NCBI RefSeq assembly: GCF_051811025.1 | Contig: NZ_JBPWQE010000001.1 | Location: forward strand, 372,001 to 436,000 | Direction: 5' to 3' | From: Tardiphaga sp051811025 | GTDB lineage: Bacteria; Pseudomonadota; Alphaproteobacteria; Rhizobiales; Xanthobacteraceae | DNA: 64,000 nt | Shown: piece by piece, positions 17,682-26,249 of the stretch | Layout: every line of letters begins with the position of its first letter | Position numbering within the stretch: position 1 is the first letter of the stretch | Made by a program: the position numbers and the translations under genes | The notes under the pieces: generated by a model | What the model saw: the letters and a program-made list of their open reading frames with translations, nothing else | What the model was told of the DNA's origin: nothing | Database searches by the model: none

Positions 17682-18224
17682 ATGACCGACGTTCAGTTTA
17701 CTCTCTTCGACACCGCCATCGGCCGTTGCGGCATCGCATGGGCCGATCGCGGCATCATTGCTGTGCAATTGCCGCAGCCAGACGAAAAACAGACCCGCGT
17801 GCGCATCAAGCAGCGCTATGCGGATATCGTCGAAACCGCACCGCCGCCCGCGGTACAGGCAGCCATCGACGGTATCGTCGAATTGATGACCGGCAAGCCG
17901 GTCGATCTTCTCGATGTCGATCTCGATCTCACCGACGTCCCCGAATTCAATCGCAACGTCTATGCGATTGCCCGCCAGATCCCGCCGGGCGCAACGCTGA
18001 CTTATGGCGATATCGCCAAGAAGCTTGGCGGTGTCGAACTGTCACGCAATGTCGGGCAAGCGATGGGGCAGAATCCGTGTCCGGTGATCGTGCCGTGTCA
18101 CCGGGTGCTGGCGGCCGGCGGCAAGCCGGGCGGATTTTCGGCCAATGGCGGCGTCGAGACCAAGCTCAAGATGCTCGCCATCGAGGGCGCGTATGTGAAT
18201 CACACGCCCTCGCTGTTCGATTAG
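17682..18224 (+). CDS. ogt: methylated-DNA--[protein]-cysteine S-methyltransferase
   Basis: 180 residues. It repairs O6-methylguanine (and O4-methylthymine) in DNA by moving the methyl group to its own cysteine, a single-use reaction. The active site is in PVIVPCHRV near residue 135; the upstream helix-turn-helix that flips the base (TYGDIAKKL...RNVGQAMGQNP) is intact. There is no Ada N-terminal zinc domain. An in-frame ATG at 17613 would add 23 residues, but the ATG at 17682 has GGAGG five bases upstream and matches the usual family start. Confidence 0.92.
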   Translation: MTDVQFTLFDTAIGRCGIAWADRGIIAVQLPQPDEKQTRVRIKQRYADIVETAPPPAVQAAIDGIVELMTGKPVDLLDVDLDLTDVPEFNRNVYAIARQIPPGATLTYGDIAKKLGGVELSRNVGQAMGQNPCPVIVPCHRVLAAGGKPGGFSANGGVETKLKMLAIEGAYVNHTPSLFD

Positions 18225-18323
18225 ATCTGCCGCACGATTGCCGCAGCCGCTGCAGGATCGTTGCAAGTCTGCCGCAGGATTTTCGCAAGCTGACGACAGA
18301 TTGCGTCAGGCAGCTTTTCGACC

Positions 18324-18941
18324 TTAACCCTTTGGTGGAACGGAGATCTTGACAGATTCTCGCTGCAGCATCTTGTTGTGGAAGGCGTCGAGTTTCGGAA
18401 ACGCCTTGCGCCATCCGCAATCCGGGAAGCGGAAGTCGGCATAGCCGAGCACACAGACGAGCGCGATCTGCGCCGCATCCAGCGGGCGCGTCAGGATGTC
18501 CGGATGATTTTCGAAGCGCGTGAGGCCCTGCCATGCGCGATCCCACTGATCGTCATACCAGGCCTGCCACAGCAGCTCCTTCGGACGCACACCGACTTCG
18601 TAGCGGCACAGCAGCATCGCATCCGTCATGCCCTGCAGCATCGAATGCTCGCTCTTCACTTTCCAGCGCGCCGGACCTGAGGCCGGGATCAGCTTATTGC
18701 CGCCGGCGAGCTCGTCGAGATATTCGGTGATGACGTAGGAGTCGACGATGACATTGCCGTCGTCGAGGATCAGCGCGGGCAGCTTTCTGACCGGGCTGAT
18801 GTCATGCGAATAGGCTTCGTTTTTCTGGGTCGGTGCGACAGAGGCGGGCGTGAGTTCGATCTTGTCGATCAGGCCGAGTTCGATCGCGGCAATGCGAACC
18901 TTGCGTGCGAAGGGCGACCCCGGAGAAAACGTCAGCTTCAT
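18324..18941 (-). CDS. glutathione S-transferase family protein
   Basis: 205 residues. The N-terminal thioredoxin-like domain (1 to about 80) has SPGSPFARKVR at the glutathione site and the cis-proline/SNAIL-like stretch KLPALILDDGNVIVDSYVI. The C-terminal part is the all-helical GST domain. It is cytosolic; the substrate is not predictable. An Ser/Cys catalytic residue in the SPF motif would fit the bacterial beta/omega-like groups. It lies 70 bases downstream of the FAH hydrolase gene on the same strand and may be co-transcribed with it. Confidence 0.85.
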   Translation of the reverse strand: MKLTFSPGSPFARKVRIAAIELGLIDKIELTPASVAPTQKNEAYSHDISPVRKLPALILDDGNVIVDSYVITEYLDELAGGNKLIPASGPARWKVKSEHSMLQGMTDAMLLCRYEVGVRPKELLWQAWYDDQWDRAWQGLTRFENHPDILTRPLDAAQIALVCVLGYADFRFPDCGWRKAFPKLDAFHNKMLQRESVKISVPPKG

Positions 18942-19009
18942 GTTCGATGTCTTTCATGAATGGAAAAAGCGCGGACACGCCCGGCATGTCCGCGCAAAAT
19001 GAAGGGCAC

Positions 19010-19852
19010 TTAAGCCGCAACCACTTTCTGCTTCTGCTCGCCAAGCTTCTCGATGCCGAGCGTCATGACGTCGCCGACTTCGAGGAATTTCGGCGGCTTC
19101 ATGCCGAGGCCGACGCCGGGCGGCGTGCCCGTGGTAATGATATCGCCAGGCAGCAGCGTCATCATGCCGGACAGATACGAGACGATCTGCGGCACATTGA
19201 AGATCATGGTCGCGGTCGAGCCGGTCTGGCAGCGCTTGCCGTTGACGTCGAGATACATGCTGAGCTTGTGCACGTCGCCGACTTCATCCGGAGTCACGAG
19301 CCACGGGCCGAGCGGGCCGAACGTGTCGTGCGACTTGCCCTTGGTCCACTGACCGCCGCGCTCGATCTGGAAGAAGCGCTCGGAAACGTCGTTGCAGACG
19401 CTGTAGCCGGCGACGTGCTTCAGCGCATCGGCTTCGGTCACATACTTGGCTTTGGTGCCGATGACGATGGCAAGTTCGACTTCCCAGTCGAGCTTGGTCG
19501 AGCCGCGGGGCTTCTCGACGTCGTCATTCGGGCCGCACAGGCTGTTCAGCGCCTTCATGAAGACGATAGGTTCCGACGGAATCGGCATGTTCGATTCAGC
19601 GGCGTGGTCGGCATAGTTCAGGCCGATGGCGATGAATTTCGGCTTGCCGCCAACGGGCGAGCCGATGCGCGGCGAGCCGCTTACGGCAGGCAGTGATGCT
19701 GGGTCGAGGGCTGCGAGCTTGGCAAGATTTGCGGGCGCGAATGCATCGTCGGCCAGATCCTTGATCTGTCCGGAGAGGTCGCGCAGCTTGCCGTCCTTGT
19801 CGATCAGTCCCGGCTTTTCGCTGCCGAACGCGCCGTATCTTACGAGCTTCAT
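19010..19852 (-). CDS. fumarylacetoacetate hydrolase family protein
   Basis: 280 residues. Members hydrolyse carbon-carbon bonds of beta-diketo acids or decarboxylate/isomerise ring-cleavage products, using a metal held by an E-x-E...D site. The family core is visible: GLNYADHAAE near residue 75, DWEVELAIVIG, GYSVCNDVSER and TGTPPGVG near the C-terminus. The start at 19852 is chosen because AGGGAGA lies six bases upstream; an upstream in-frame start would add a 36-residue stretch unlike the family. The exact substrate is unknown. Confidence 0.87.
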   Translation of the reverse strand: MKLVRYGAFGSEKPGLIDKDGKLRDLSGQIKDLADDAFAPANLAKLAALDPASLPAVSGSPRIGSPVGGKPKFIAIGLNYADHAAESNMPIPSEPIVFMKALNSLCGPNDDVEKPRGSTKLDWEVELAIVIGTKAKYVTEADALKHVAGYSVCNDVSERFFQIERGGQWTKGKSHDTFGPLGPWLVTPDEVGDVHKLSMYLDVNGKRCQTGSTATMIFNVPQIVSYLSGMMTLLPGDIITTGTPPGVGLGMKPPKFLEVGDVMTLGIEKLGEQKQKVVAA

Positions 19853-19940
19853 TGTCGTCTCCCTTGGGCTTGTCTGAAAGGTTGTGGAACAGGGCGCTGG
19901 GAAATTCAACCGCGATACGGAAAGGTCAGAGCCGCAAAAA

Positions 19941-20792
19941 CTAGTGCTGCAGCGCGGCAAATTTGAAGGCGTCTCCCGCGCGTGAAATGCGGCCGGCGCC
20001 GAAGTGGCCGCCGATCACCAGCGTTGGCGTATCCGCAAAGCGCGAGAAAAGTGCACGCCGTGATACGGCAGATTGCAGCGGATCGGAATCCGCCGTCGAT
20101 GACCAGCCCAGATGCGCCATCTGTACCGGGTGATGCGCGGCATCGCCGGTCAGCAGCGCTTCCTCGCCTGCGGATTTGATATGCACGCTCATGTGGCCGG
20201 GGCTGTGGCCCGGCGTCGGGATCAGCGTGATCTCGTCCGACAGTTGTGCGTCACTGGCAACGAGATCCATCAGCCCGGCATCGGCGACCGGCTTCACGGA
20301 ATCGTTGAACACGGCGAGATGCGACGCCGTATCGCTATGGGCCTTCCAGTAATCATATTCGTCCCGGCCGAACACATAGCGTGCGTTCGGGAATGTCGGC
20401 ACCCATTGGCCGGCGACCAGTTCTGTATTCCAGCCGACATGATCGACATGCAGATGCGTGCACAGCACCGTGTCGATACTGTCTGGCAGAAAGCCGGCTG
20501 CCGTCATGTTCTCGAGGAACGGCGTGTGCAGGTTATTCCAGGTCGGGACCGAACGACCCTGCTTGTCGTTGCCCAAACATGTATCGACGATGATCTTTTG
20601 CGTCGGGGTTTCCACCACCAGCGCATGGATCGACATTTTCAGCCGGCCTTCGGGGGACGCAAATTCCGGCATTAGCCATGGCAGCGCATGGACTTCGTCG
20701 GGGCCGACCTGCGGGAGAATGAAGCGTGTGCTGCCTATTGTCTCGCCTTCGATGATCTGCGTGATCCTGACCTTGCCGACCGTCCATTGCAT
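19941..20792 (-). CDS. MBL-fold metallohydrolase
   Basis: 283 residues. The zinc-binding signature HLHVDHVG is near residue 110, a further ligand in TPGHSPGH near 190 and an Asp in LLTGDAAHHP. This is the glyoxalase II/lactonase branch of the metallo-beta-lactamase fold. There is no signal peptide, so it is cytosolic. It sits about 90 bases upstream of the FAH hydrolase gene on the same strand. Substrate unknown; lactonase or thioesterase activity is usual for this branch. Confidence 0.85.
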   Translation of the reverse strand: MQWTVGKVRITQIIEGETIGSTRFILPQVGPDEVHALPWLMPEFASPEGRLKMSIHALVVETPTQKIIVDTCLGNDKQGRSVPTWNNLHTPFLENMTAAGFLPDSIDTVLCTHLHVDHVGWNTELVAGQWVPTFPNARYVFGRDEYDYWKAHSDTASHLAVFNDSVKPVADAGLMDLVASDAQLSDEITLIPTPGHSPGHMSVHIKSAGEEALLTGDAAHHPVQMAHLGWSSTADSDPLQSAVSRRALFSRFADTPTLVIGGHFGAGRISRAGDAFKFAALQH

Positions 20793-20937
20793 CAGGCATT
20801 CACCCCATTGTTCTTTTTAGGGCTGGAAAGATGCGGGTTTCCGGCGCGGCGCGCAATGCCGGTCGGTAGATATGATCATAAGAAAAGGCGACCGGCGTGA
20901 CTGCCGATCGCCTTTTCGTGTCTTGAGATATCGCCGC

Positions 20938-21720
20938 TTACATCGTACCGGGGAAGGCGCCGCCGTCGAGCACGATGTTCTGGCCGGTGATGAAGCCGGA
21001 TTTCGAGCTGCACAGCCAGGCACATGCCTGACCGAATTCATCGGCTTCACCGAAGCGACCCGACGGATTTTCGGCCGCGCGCTTGGTCAGGATCTCGTCG
21101 ACAGAGAGGCCAGTCGCCTTGACCTGGCCGGCGGCAACGCCCTTCAGGCGATCGGTGTTGAACGGGCCGGGCAGCAGGCCGTTGATGGTGACGTTGTTGC
21201 GCACGGTCTTGCGCGACAGGCCGGCGATGAAGCCGGTGAGGCCGCTGCGTGCGCCGTTCGACAGACCGAGCACATCGATCGGCGCCTTCACGGCGGCCGA
21301 GGTGATGTTGACGATACGGCCGAACTTGCGCTCCATCATGCCGTCCACCGTCGCCTTGATCAGCTCGATCGGCGTCAGCATGTTGGCGTCGATGGCCTTG
21401 ATCCAGTCGTCGCGGGTCCAGTTGCGGAAATCGCCGGGCGGCGGGCCGCCGGCATTGTTGATGAGGATGTCGATCTGGCCGGCTGCCTTCAGCGCAGCTT
21501 CGCGGCCTTCGACCGTCGTGATATCGCCGACGACTTCGGTGACCTCGACGCCCGGATACGCCTTGCGGATATCGGCAGCGGCTGCCGCCAGCACGTCGCC
21601 GCCGCGTGCAGTCATCGTGACATGCACGCCTTCCGCCGCCAGCGCTTCGGCGCAGCCACGGCCGAGGCCCTTGCTGGATGCGCAGACAAGCGCGCGGCGG
21701 CCTTTGATTCCAAGATCCAC
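20938..21720 (-). CDS. SDR family protein lacking the usual YxxxK pair
   Basis: 260 residues, a full-length Rossmann short-chain dehydrogenase: the N-terminal nucleotide loop ALVCASSKGLGRG, NNAGG near 90, and the C-terminal FITGQNIVLDGG. The catalytic Ser is present (NITSAAV), but thirteen residues later, where Tyr should be, the sequence reads S-N-G-A-R, so both Tyr and Lys of the active site are replaced. This Ser-Asn-Gly-Ala-Arg variant is seen in a known subgroup annotated as 3-oxoacyl-ACP reductase-like. The real activity is therefore uncertain. Confidence 0.82.
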   Translation of the reverse strand: MDLGIKGRRALVCASSKGLGRGCAEALAAEGVHVTMTARGGDVLAAAAADIRKAYPGVEVTEVVGDITTVEGREAALKAAGQIDILINNAGGPPPGDFRNWTRDDWIKAIDANMLTPIELIKATVDGMMERKFGRIVNITSAAVKAPIDVLGLSNGARSGLTGFIAGLSRKTVRNNVTINGLLPGPFNTDRLKGVAAGQVKATGLSVDEILTKRAAENPSGRFGEADEFGQACAWLCSSKSGFITGQNIVLDGGAFPGTM

Positions 21721-21803
21721 GATGTCACTCCTGAAGTTGTCGAGGCGAAGAAAAGAGGCGGCCAGTCTAGCCGCTCACAAGCGGCCTGATAAGAGCGCCG
21801 ATG

Positions 21804-22319
21804 TCAGAGCCGATGCGCGCGTTTCCATTGCTCGATCGTGGCCGTCACGTCCGGCGGCAGCGATTTGACGCCCTTCTGCCCGGCCAGCGACAACAGGGGT
21901 CGCAGATGTGAGCCGGTCATATAGGCCGGCTGCCTGTCGGCCGGTACCAGTTGGTCGAAGATCAGCACCAGCGTCACCGCGATCAGGCCGACGCGGATAG
22001 CCCCGAGCAAAGCGCCGCCGAACCGGTCACCGATGCCGATCTCGTGGCCGATCATGTCGTTGATCGCCATGCGCAGCAGTGAGCCCAGCACGATGCCTGA
22101 CGCGAGAAAGATCGCGAAGAACAGCAGCGAATTTTGCGTGGTCGAAACGCCGGCGCTGCCGGACAGCTGCGGCGCGATCAGCCCGGTGATCCAGACGGCG
22201 ATCGGCATCGCCAGCAGGTAGCCCAGGATGGTCACGGCGCTGCGCAGGAGGCCGGCGCGAAAGCCAATGGCCATGGCGACGATCAGGCCGACATAAACGA
22301 CGACATCGAAACTGTTCAT
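21804..22319 (-). CDS. CvpA family membrane protein
   Basis: 171 residues with four membrane helices (about 5-22, 28-50, 65-85 and 100-120), a family-typical GFRAGLLRS after the first helix and GIGDRFGGALLGAIRV before the last. CvpA proteins are inner-membrane proteins linked to envelope integrity and, in enterobacteria, colicin V production. In alphaproteobacteria the gene often precedes purF, which is not present here. It is divergent from the SDR gene at 22430. Confidence 0.85.
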   Translation of the reverse strand: MNSFDVVVYVGLIVAMAIGFRAGLLRSAVTILGYLLAMPIAVWITGLIAPQLSGSAGVSTTQNSLLFFAIFLASGIVLGSLLRMAINDMIGHEIGIGDRFGGALLGAIRVGLIAVTLVLIFDQLVPADRQPAYMTGSHLRPLLSLAGQKGVKSLPPDVTATIEQWKRAHRL

Positions 22320-22429
22320 CGCGGCTTCGTCCCATGCGGCAATTCCGCGTCAAAGAAATCGGCGGAGCGCGGCGGTTTGCGATCACGGCAAGGCCGGGTA
22401 TCACTAGGGCAAAACCAAAGGGAAATGCC

Positions 22430-23206
22430 ATGTCTGCAAATGTGACGCCCGGGATATTCGACGTCAGTAAAGAAACCATCCTCATCACCGGGGCCTCGCA
22501 GGGCCTCGGCCAACAATTTGCGCGCGTGCTGTCCGCGCATGGCGCAGCTGTGGTGCTCGCAGCGCGGCAGATGGGCAAGCTGGAGAGCTTGCAGAAGGAG
22601 ATCACGGACAAGGGGGGGCGCGCTGTCGCGGTGTCGATGGACGTCACCGACAATGCCTCGATCGCAAAGGCGTTCGATGCCGCTGAAGCTGCGCTCGGGC
22701 CGGTCAGCGTGCTGATCAACAACGCCGGCATCGCGGTCGAGAAGATGGCCATCGATCAGACTGAGGCGGATTGGGACGCGGTCATCGGGGCCAATCTCAA
22801 GGGTGCCTATTTCGCGGCGACCGAAGCCGCGCGCCGCATGATCGCGCATAAAGTGGAGGGCAATATCGTCAATATCGCTTCGGTCCTTGGATTCGGGCTG
22901 ACCAAGGCGGTGTCGCCTTATGCGATCTCCAAGGCCGGCATCGTGCAGGCGACCAAGGCACTGGCGCTGGAACTCGCCGCGCACCGCATTCGCGTCAATG
23001 CGCTGGCGCCGGGCTATATCGATACCGACATCAACCACGCCGCGTGGGACACGCCCGTGGGCGAGAAGCTGGTCAAGCGCATCGCGCAGCGCCGGGTCGG
23101 TCATGAGAGCGATCTCGACGGTGCCATTCTGCTGTTGGCTTCGCAGGCCTCGCGTTACATGACCGGCAGTACCGTGACCGTGGATGGCGGCTTTTTGCTG
23201 AATTAG
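22430..23206 (+). CDS. SDR family oxidoreductase
   Basis: 258 residues with all classical SDR motifs: TGASQGLG near residue 21, NNAGIA near 97, the catalytic Ser in NIASVLG and YAISK about thirteen residues later, and a C-terminal YMTGSTVTVDGG. It probably reduces a ketone or oxidises a secondary alcohol with NAD(P)H; the substrate is unknown. The ATG at 22430 follows AAAGGGA and gives the normal N-terminus, so the longer frame from 22334 is not used. Confidence 0.88.
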   Translation: MSANVTPGIFDVSKETILITGASQGLGQQFARVLSAHGAAVVLAARQMGKLESLQKEITDKGGRAVAVSMDVTDNASIAKAFDAAEAALGPVSVLINNAGIAVEKMAIDQTEADWDAVIGANLKGAYFAATEAARRMIAHKVEGNIVNIASVLGFGLTKAVSPYAISKAGIVQATKALALELAAHRIRVNALAPGYIDTDINHAAWDTPVGEKLVKRIAQRRVGHESDLDGAILLLASQASRYMTGSTVTVDGGFLLN

Positions 23207-23491
23207 GCCGCCAAAGGGCGTCCAGTGGGCCTGAAAAGCGAGTTTCGGCGGTTGCAATTCGTGCCGCGCCGGGTTGTGCCGAAACAGGGCAGATCGGCGT
23301 TTTCCCGGACCGTCATAAAAGCGCAAAAAGATCGCCGCTGCCCCTTTCCAAAGCAGGCCGGCATTGGTACATACCCCTCGCACCGAGGGCTTTGCCCCGG
23401 TTGCCTTCTCAGGAAGCCTCCGGACTGGGATCGATCGACGCCTTGGCGTTGGCCGACTTCGTTTCGTTCTCTGGTTTTCCGAAAGGTTTGG

Positions 23492-23568
<77 letters not shown>

Positions 23569-23603
23569 AACATCTATCTGACTTATCAAAACCAAACTGA
23601 AGC

Positions 23604-23627
23604 AACCGCCCCTCGGGGCGGTTTTTT
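23604..23627 (+). terminator. terminator of the initiator tRNA gene
   Basis: AACCGCCCC-TC-GGGGCGGTT followed by a T-run, 36 bases after the tRNA. Confidence 0.88.
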
Positions 23628-23656
23628 CATTCATGGAATCGCCGCCGGCGACCAAA

Positions 23657-23809
23657 ATGGTGAAGTTCGACCGCTGGCCAAAGCTGCCTCCGACCCGGCG
23701 CATGGAAGCACTTACTCGGATCTAGCAAGGTGAGGAAATTGAGTCTGTGGCGAGCTCATTCAACGTCGATGAGAGAACTATTGCGCGGCTGAGGAAATTG
23801 ATTCCTTGA
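23657..23809 (+). pseudogene. remnant of a resolvase/invertase helix-turn-helix
   Basis: One frame, interrupted by a TAG at 23723-23725, reads R-R-M-E-A-L-T-R-I, stop, Q-G-E-E-I-E-S-V-A-S-S-F-N-V-D-E-R-T-I-A-R-L. This resembles the DNA-binding end of serine recombinases (…A-G-E…I-A-R-S-F-N-V-S…T-I-S-R-L). The catalytic domain is missing. The 3' part of the remnant overlaps, antisense, the last codons of the neighbouring MFS gene. It lies between the initiator tRNA and the arsenic genes. The match is from memory of the motif, not a search. Confidence 0.5.
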
Positions 23810-24977
23810 GGGCCGGGCTTGCCTGACGGTTGACGAAGCTGAGAGACACAAGCGCGAGGACGCTTAGTGCAGAAGATACCAGCAGTACCTGACCGCCGAG
23901 CCTGTCGATGAGCAGGCTGAACCCGACTGGCGCCAGCGCTTGCGAAATACGAGCAGGGGCGCCGAGTATCCCGAGGCGATAACCATAATTCTGTGGTCCG
24001 AATATCGCCAAGGGCAGGGTCCCGCGTGCGATGGTGAGAATGCCGTTGCCGGTGCCGTGGAAGATCGCAAAGACGCTGGCCGCGCCGCCGCCAAAGATTG
24101 CGATGATAATTGCGCCTAGCGGATGTGTAATGCAGGCAAGGCGAGTGGTGACCAAGGGGTGGAGGCGGCCGAGCACACTGGCCTCCATCACGCGCGCGAA
24201 AACCTGCGCGGGACCGATGAAAGCTCCTGCGGCAATTGCCTGCACGGTGGTTGCGCCGGTAGCTTCAAGGATGCGGGGAAGGTGCGCTGCCATGGCTCCG
24301 GTGACAGCCCAGGCCGCAGCAAAGGCGACTGCCAGCAACACCATGGTGCGATCAATCGGGATATGAGGCTTGATTGTCTCAGTGGTCGCGGCGACGGCGC
24401 GTTTTACTTGCGGAATGAACCACAGGTTTAACGGGAGGCCGATCATCAAATGAGAGGCCGCCCATGCATAGCATGTGTTGCGCCAGCCGATGGTCTCCAG
24501 TCCCCAAGCCGTCAGGGGCCAGCCGATGGTGCTGGCAAAGCCAGCGAGCAATGTAATTCCCGTAATCGCACGGCGCGCCTTGTCGCCATAGATTCGGCCG
24601 AGCGCGCCAAAGGCCGCATCGTAAAGACCGAGTCCCATACCGATGCCCAAAAGCAGCCAAGCTGCGACGAGCATCCATATTTCATGGGCCGAGCCAAGAA
24701 GAGCGAGGCCAAGGGCAAAAGTGACGTTTGAAACCGAGAGGACCTGACGGCCCCCGACGGCATCAATCTGTCTGCCGACGCGCGGGCCAAGCAGTCCGGA
24801 TATGACCAGTGCCGCCGAGAACGCCGCGAAAAACCAGTTACTGGAAATGCCGAGATCGCGCGCGATAGGATCGGCGAGGATGGCGGGCAGATAATAGCTG
24901 GACGCCCATGCCAATGTTTGTGTGGTGCCGAGCGCCAGGATGACTGGGAGCTGTCGGTCGCGGATTGGGGATTCCAT
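23778..24977 (-). CDS. MFS transporter (arsenic island, second permease)
   Basis: 399 residues, about twelve membrane helices, with the MFS loop GPRVGRQIDAVGGRQVL between helices 2 and 3. It is an inner-membrane secondary transporter. It is the last gene of the leftward arsenic operon, starting 8 bases after the previous permease gene, so co-expression is near certain. The substrate may be an organic or inorganic arsenical, but that is inferred from context only. The start at 24977 puts helix 1 at residue 11; upstream codons are Arg/Pro rich and belong to the previous gene's DNA. The last ten residues are encoded over a recombinase remnant. Confidence 0.85.
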   Translation of the reverse strand: MESPIRDRQLPVILALGTTQTLAWASSYYLPAILADPIARDLGISSNWFFAAFSAALVISGLLGPRVGRQIDAVGGRQVLSVSNVTFALGLALLGSAHEIWMLVAAWLLLGIGMGLGLYDAAFGALGRIYGDKARRAITGITLLAGFASTIGWPLTAWGLETIGWRNTCYAWAASHLMIGLPLNLWFIPQVKRAVAATTETIKPHIPIDRTMVLLAVAFAAAWAVTGAMAAHLPRILEATGATTVQAIAAGAFIGPAQVFARVMEASVLGRLHPLVTTRLACITHPLGAIIIAIFGGGAASVFAIFHGTGNGILTIARGTLPLAIFGPQNYGYRLGILGAPARISQALAPVGFSLLIDRLGGQVLLVSSALSVLALVSLSFVNRQASPALKESISSAAQ

Positions 24978-24985
24978 AAAACGTC

Positions 24986-26206
24986 CTAGGTAGGCTGGTT
25001 TGCAGCTCGTGTTCGAGACCACGCGAGGGCGAGAGGGCCGAGCAGAATGCCTGCAGCCAGGACGCAAAAGGCAAACAGCCACGCCGAAGCGACCTGCGGG
25101 CCACCGGCCAGATCGAGGGCTGATCCAACGCACCATGCCCCGAGTGCCGAAAAGCCGAATCCAACGGTTGAATGCACGGCCATCGTTGCCCCGCGATTAT
25201 CGGGGTTGGCCGCCATGGTCATGCCAGCCGTCAACGCGCCGGAGTCAGCCGGGACGGTGATCGCGTAAATCAGGATGAGGGGGAGAAGGAGCCAGGGTGA
25301 TTGGCCTGCCAGTGCGCCGATGAGAACCGCGACCGAGGCCGACATCACCATGATGATGGTGACAGCACGGTGCCGTCCGAGCCGGAGGGCGATCTCATTG
25401 CCAAGGATGCTGGACGGCATCGCCAGTATGGAGAAAGCGAAGCTGATGGCGATAGGCGTGAGATAAGAAGGACCGCCGTTATTGCTGGCGACAAAGGTCC
25501 AGAACGCCACCAGCCAGGTCCGGATACCGTAGAGCTCAAAACAGTGAGCGCCATATCCCAGGACGAAACCCATTGCAGGCTTGTTACGGAATACCGGACC
25601 GAAGTTGAGAAGGCGTCCGTTACTGGATTTAGGGCTGAGCGGCTTCAGAAGAAGGCAAGCCGCTATCATTAAGAGAGGCCCCAATGACGTGAGGTAGAAT
25701 GCCGCGCGCCAGTCGATGTTCTCCGCGACCAGTTGGGAGATCAGAAAAGAAAGCCCGACGCCCAATGAAAAGCTCGACGTGTAGAAAGTTACAGCACGGG
25801 ACGAGTCGCCGGGGTCTAGTCGGTCGGTCAAGGCCTTGAGGCCGGGCATATAGGCTCCGGCGAAACCAACCCCGGCTAGTGCCCACAAGGCCGCTCCCGA
25901 CCATAGGCCTTGGGCAAAGAGGCCAAACAGCAGGGTCGCCAGAGCGCTCAAGGCGGAGCCTGCTATCAGAACGAAGCGTGCATCAATCCTGTCGGTAAGC
26001 GTTGCGAGGAAAGGGACAGCGACCATGTAGCCTGCGGCATAGCTGCCAGCCAGCAGACCTGCGTTAGCGCCAGTCAACTGCCATTCGGGTATCAGGAACT
26101 GAGCAAGGATCGAGGGGACCACCACATGCGGCAGCAGGCTTCCCAGCTGACCGATGCACATCGCAACGATTGCAGGGCGGCCTTGCCAAGTCCCAAAAGA
26201 AGTCAC
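24986..26206 (-). CDS. MFS transporter (arsenic island, first permease)
   Basis: 406 residues, twelve predicted membrane helices, MFS loop ATLTDRIDARFVL after helix 2. It belongs to a different MFS subgroup from the next gene, so the two are not a recent duplication. It lies 43 bases after the flavoprotein gene in the same leftward operon. MFS proteins ArsJ and ArsK export arsenicals in other bacteria. ArsJ comes with a GAPDH gene, which is absent here, so I do not use that name. A role in exporting a product of the flavoprotein is a guess. Confidence 0.85.
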   Translation of the reverse strand: MTSFGTWQGRPAIVAMCIGQLGSLLPHVVVPSILAQFLIPEWQLTGANAGLLAGSYAAGYMVAVPFLATLTDRIDARFVLIAGSALSALATLLFGLFAQGLWSGAALWALAGVGFAGAYMPGLKALTDRLDPGDSSRAVTFYTSSFSLGVGLSFLISQLVAENIDWRAAFYLTSLGPLLMIAACLLLKPLSPKSSNGRLLNFGPVFRNKPAMGFVLGYGAHCFELYGIRTWLVAFWTFVASNNGGPSYLTPIAISFAFSILAMPSSILGNEIALRLGRHRAVTIIMVMSASVAVLIGALAGQSPWLLLPLILIYAITVPADSGALTAGMTMAANPDNRGATMAVHSTVGFGFSALGAWCVGSALDLAGGPQVASAWLFAFCVLAAGILLGPLALAWSRTRAANQPT

Positions 26207-26249
26207 TGAACGCTATCCTGTCGTGTGACGTGTTGGCGATGATGGTCAT

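Noticed and set aside
24986..26206. Naming this permease ArsJ
   Set aside because: ArsJ acts with a GAPDH encoded beside it; none is present.
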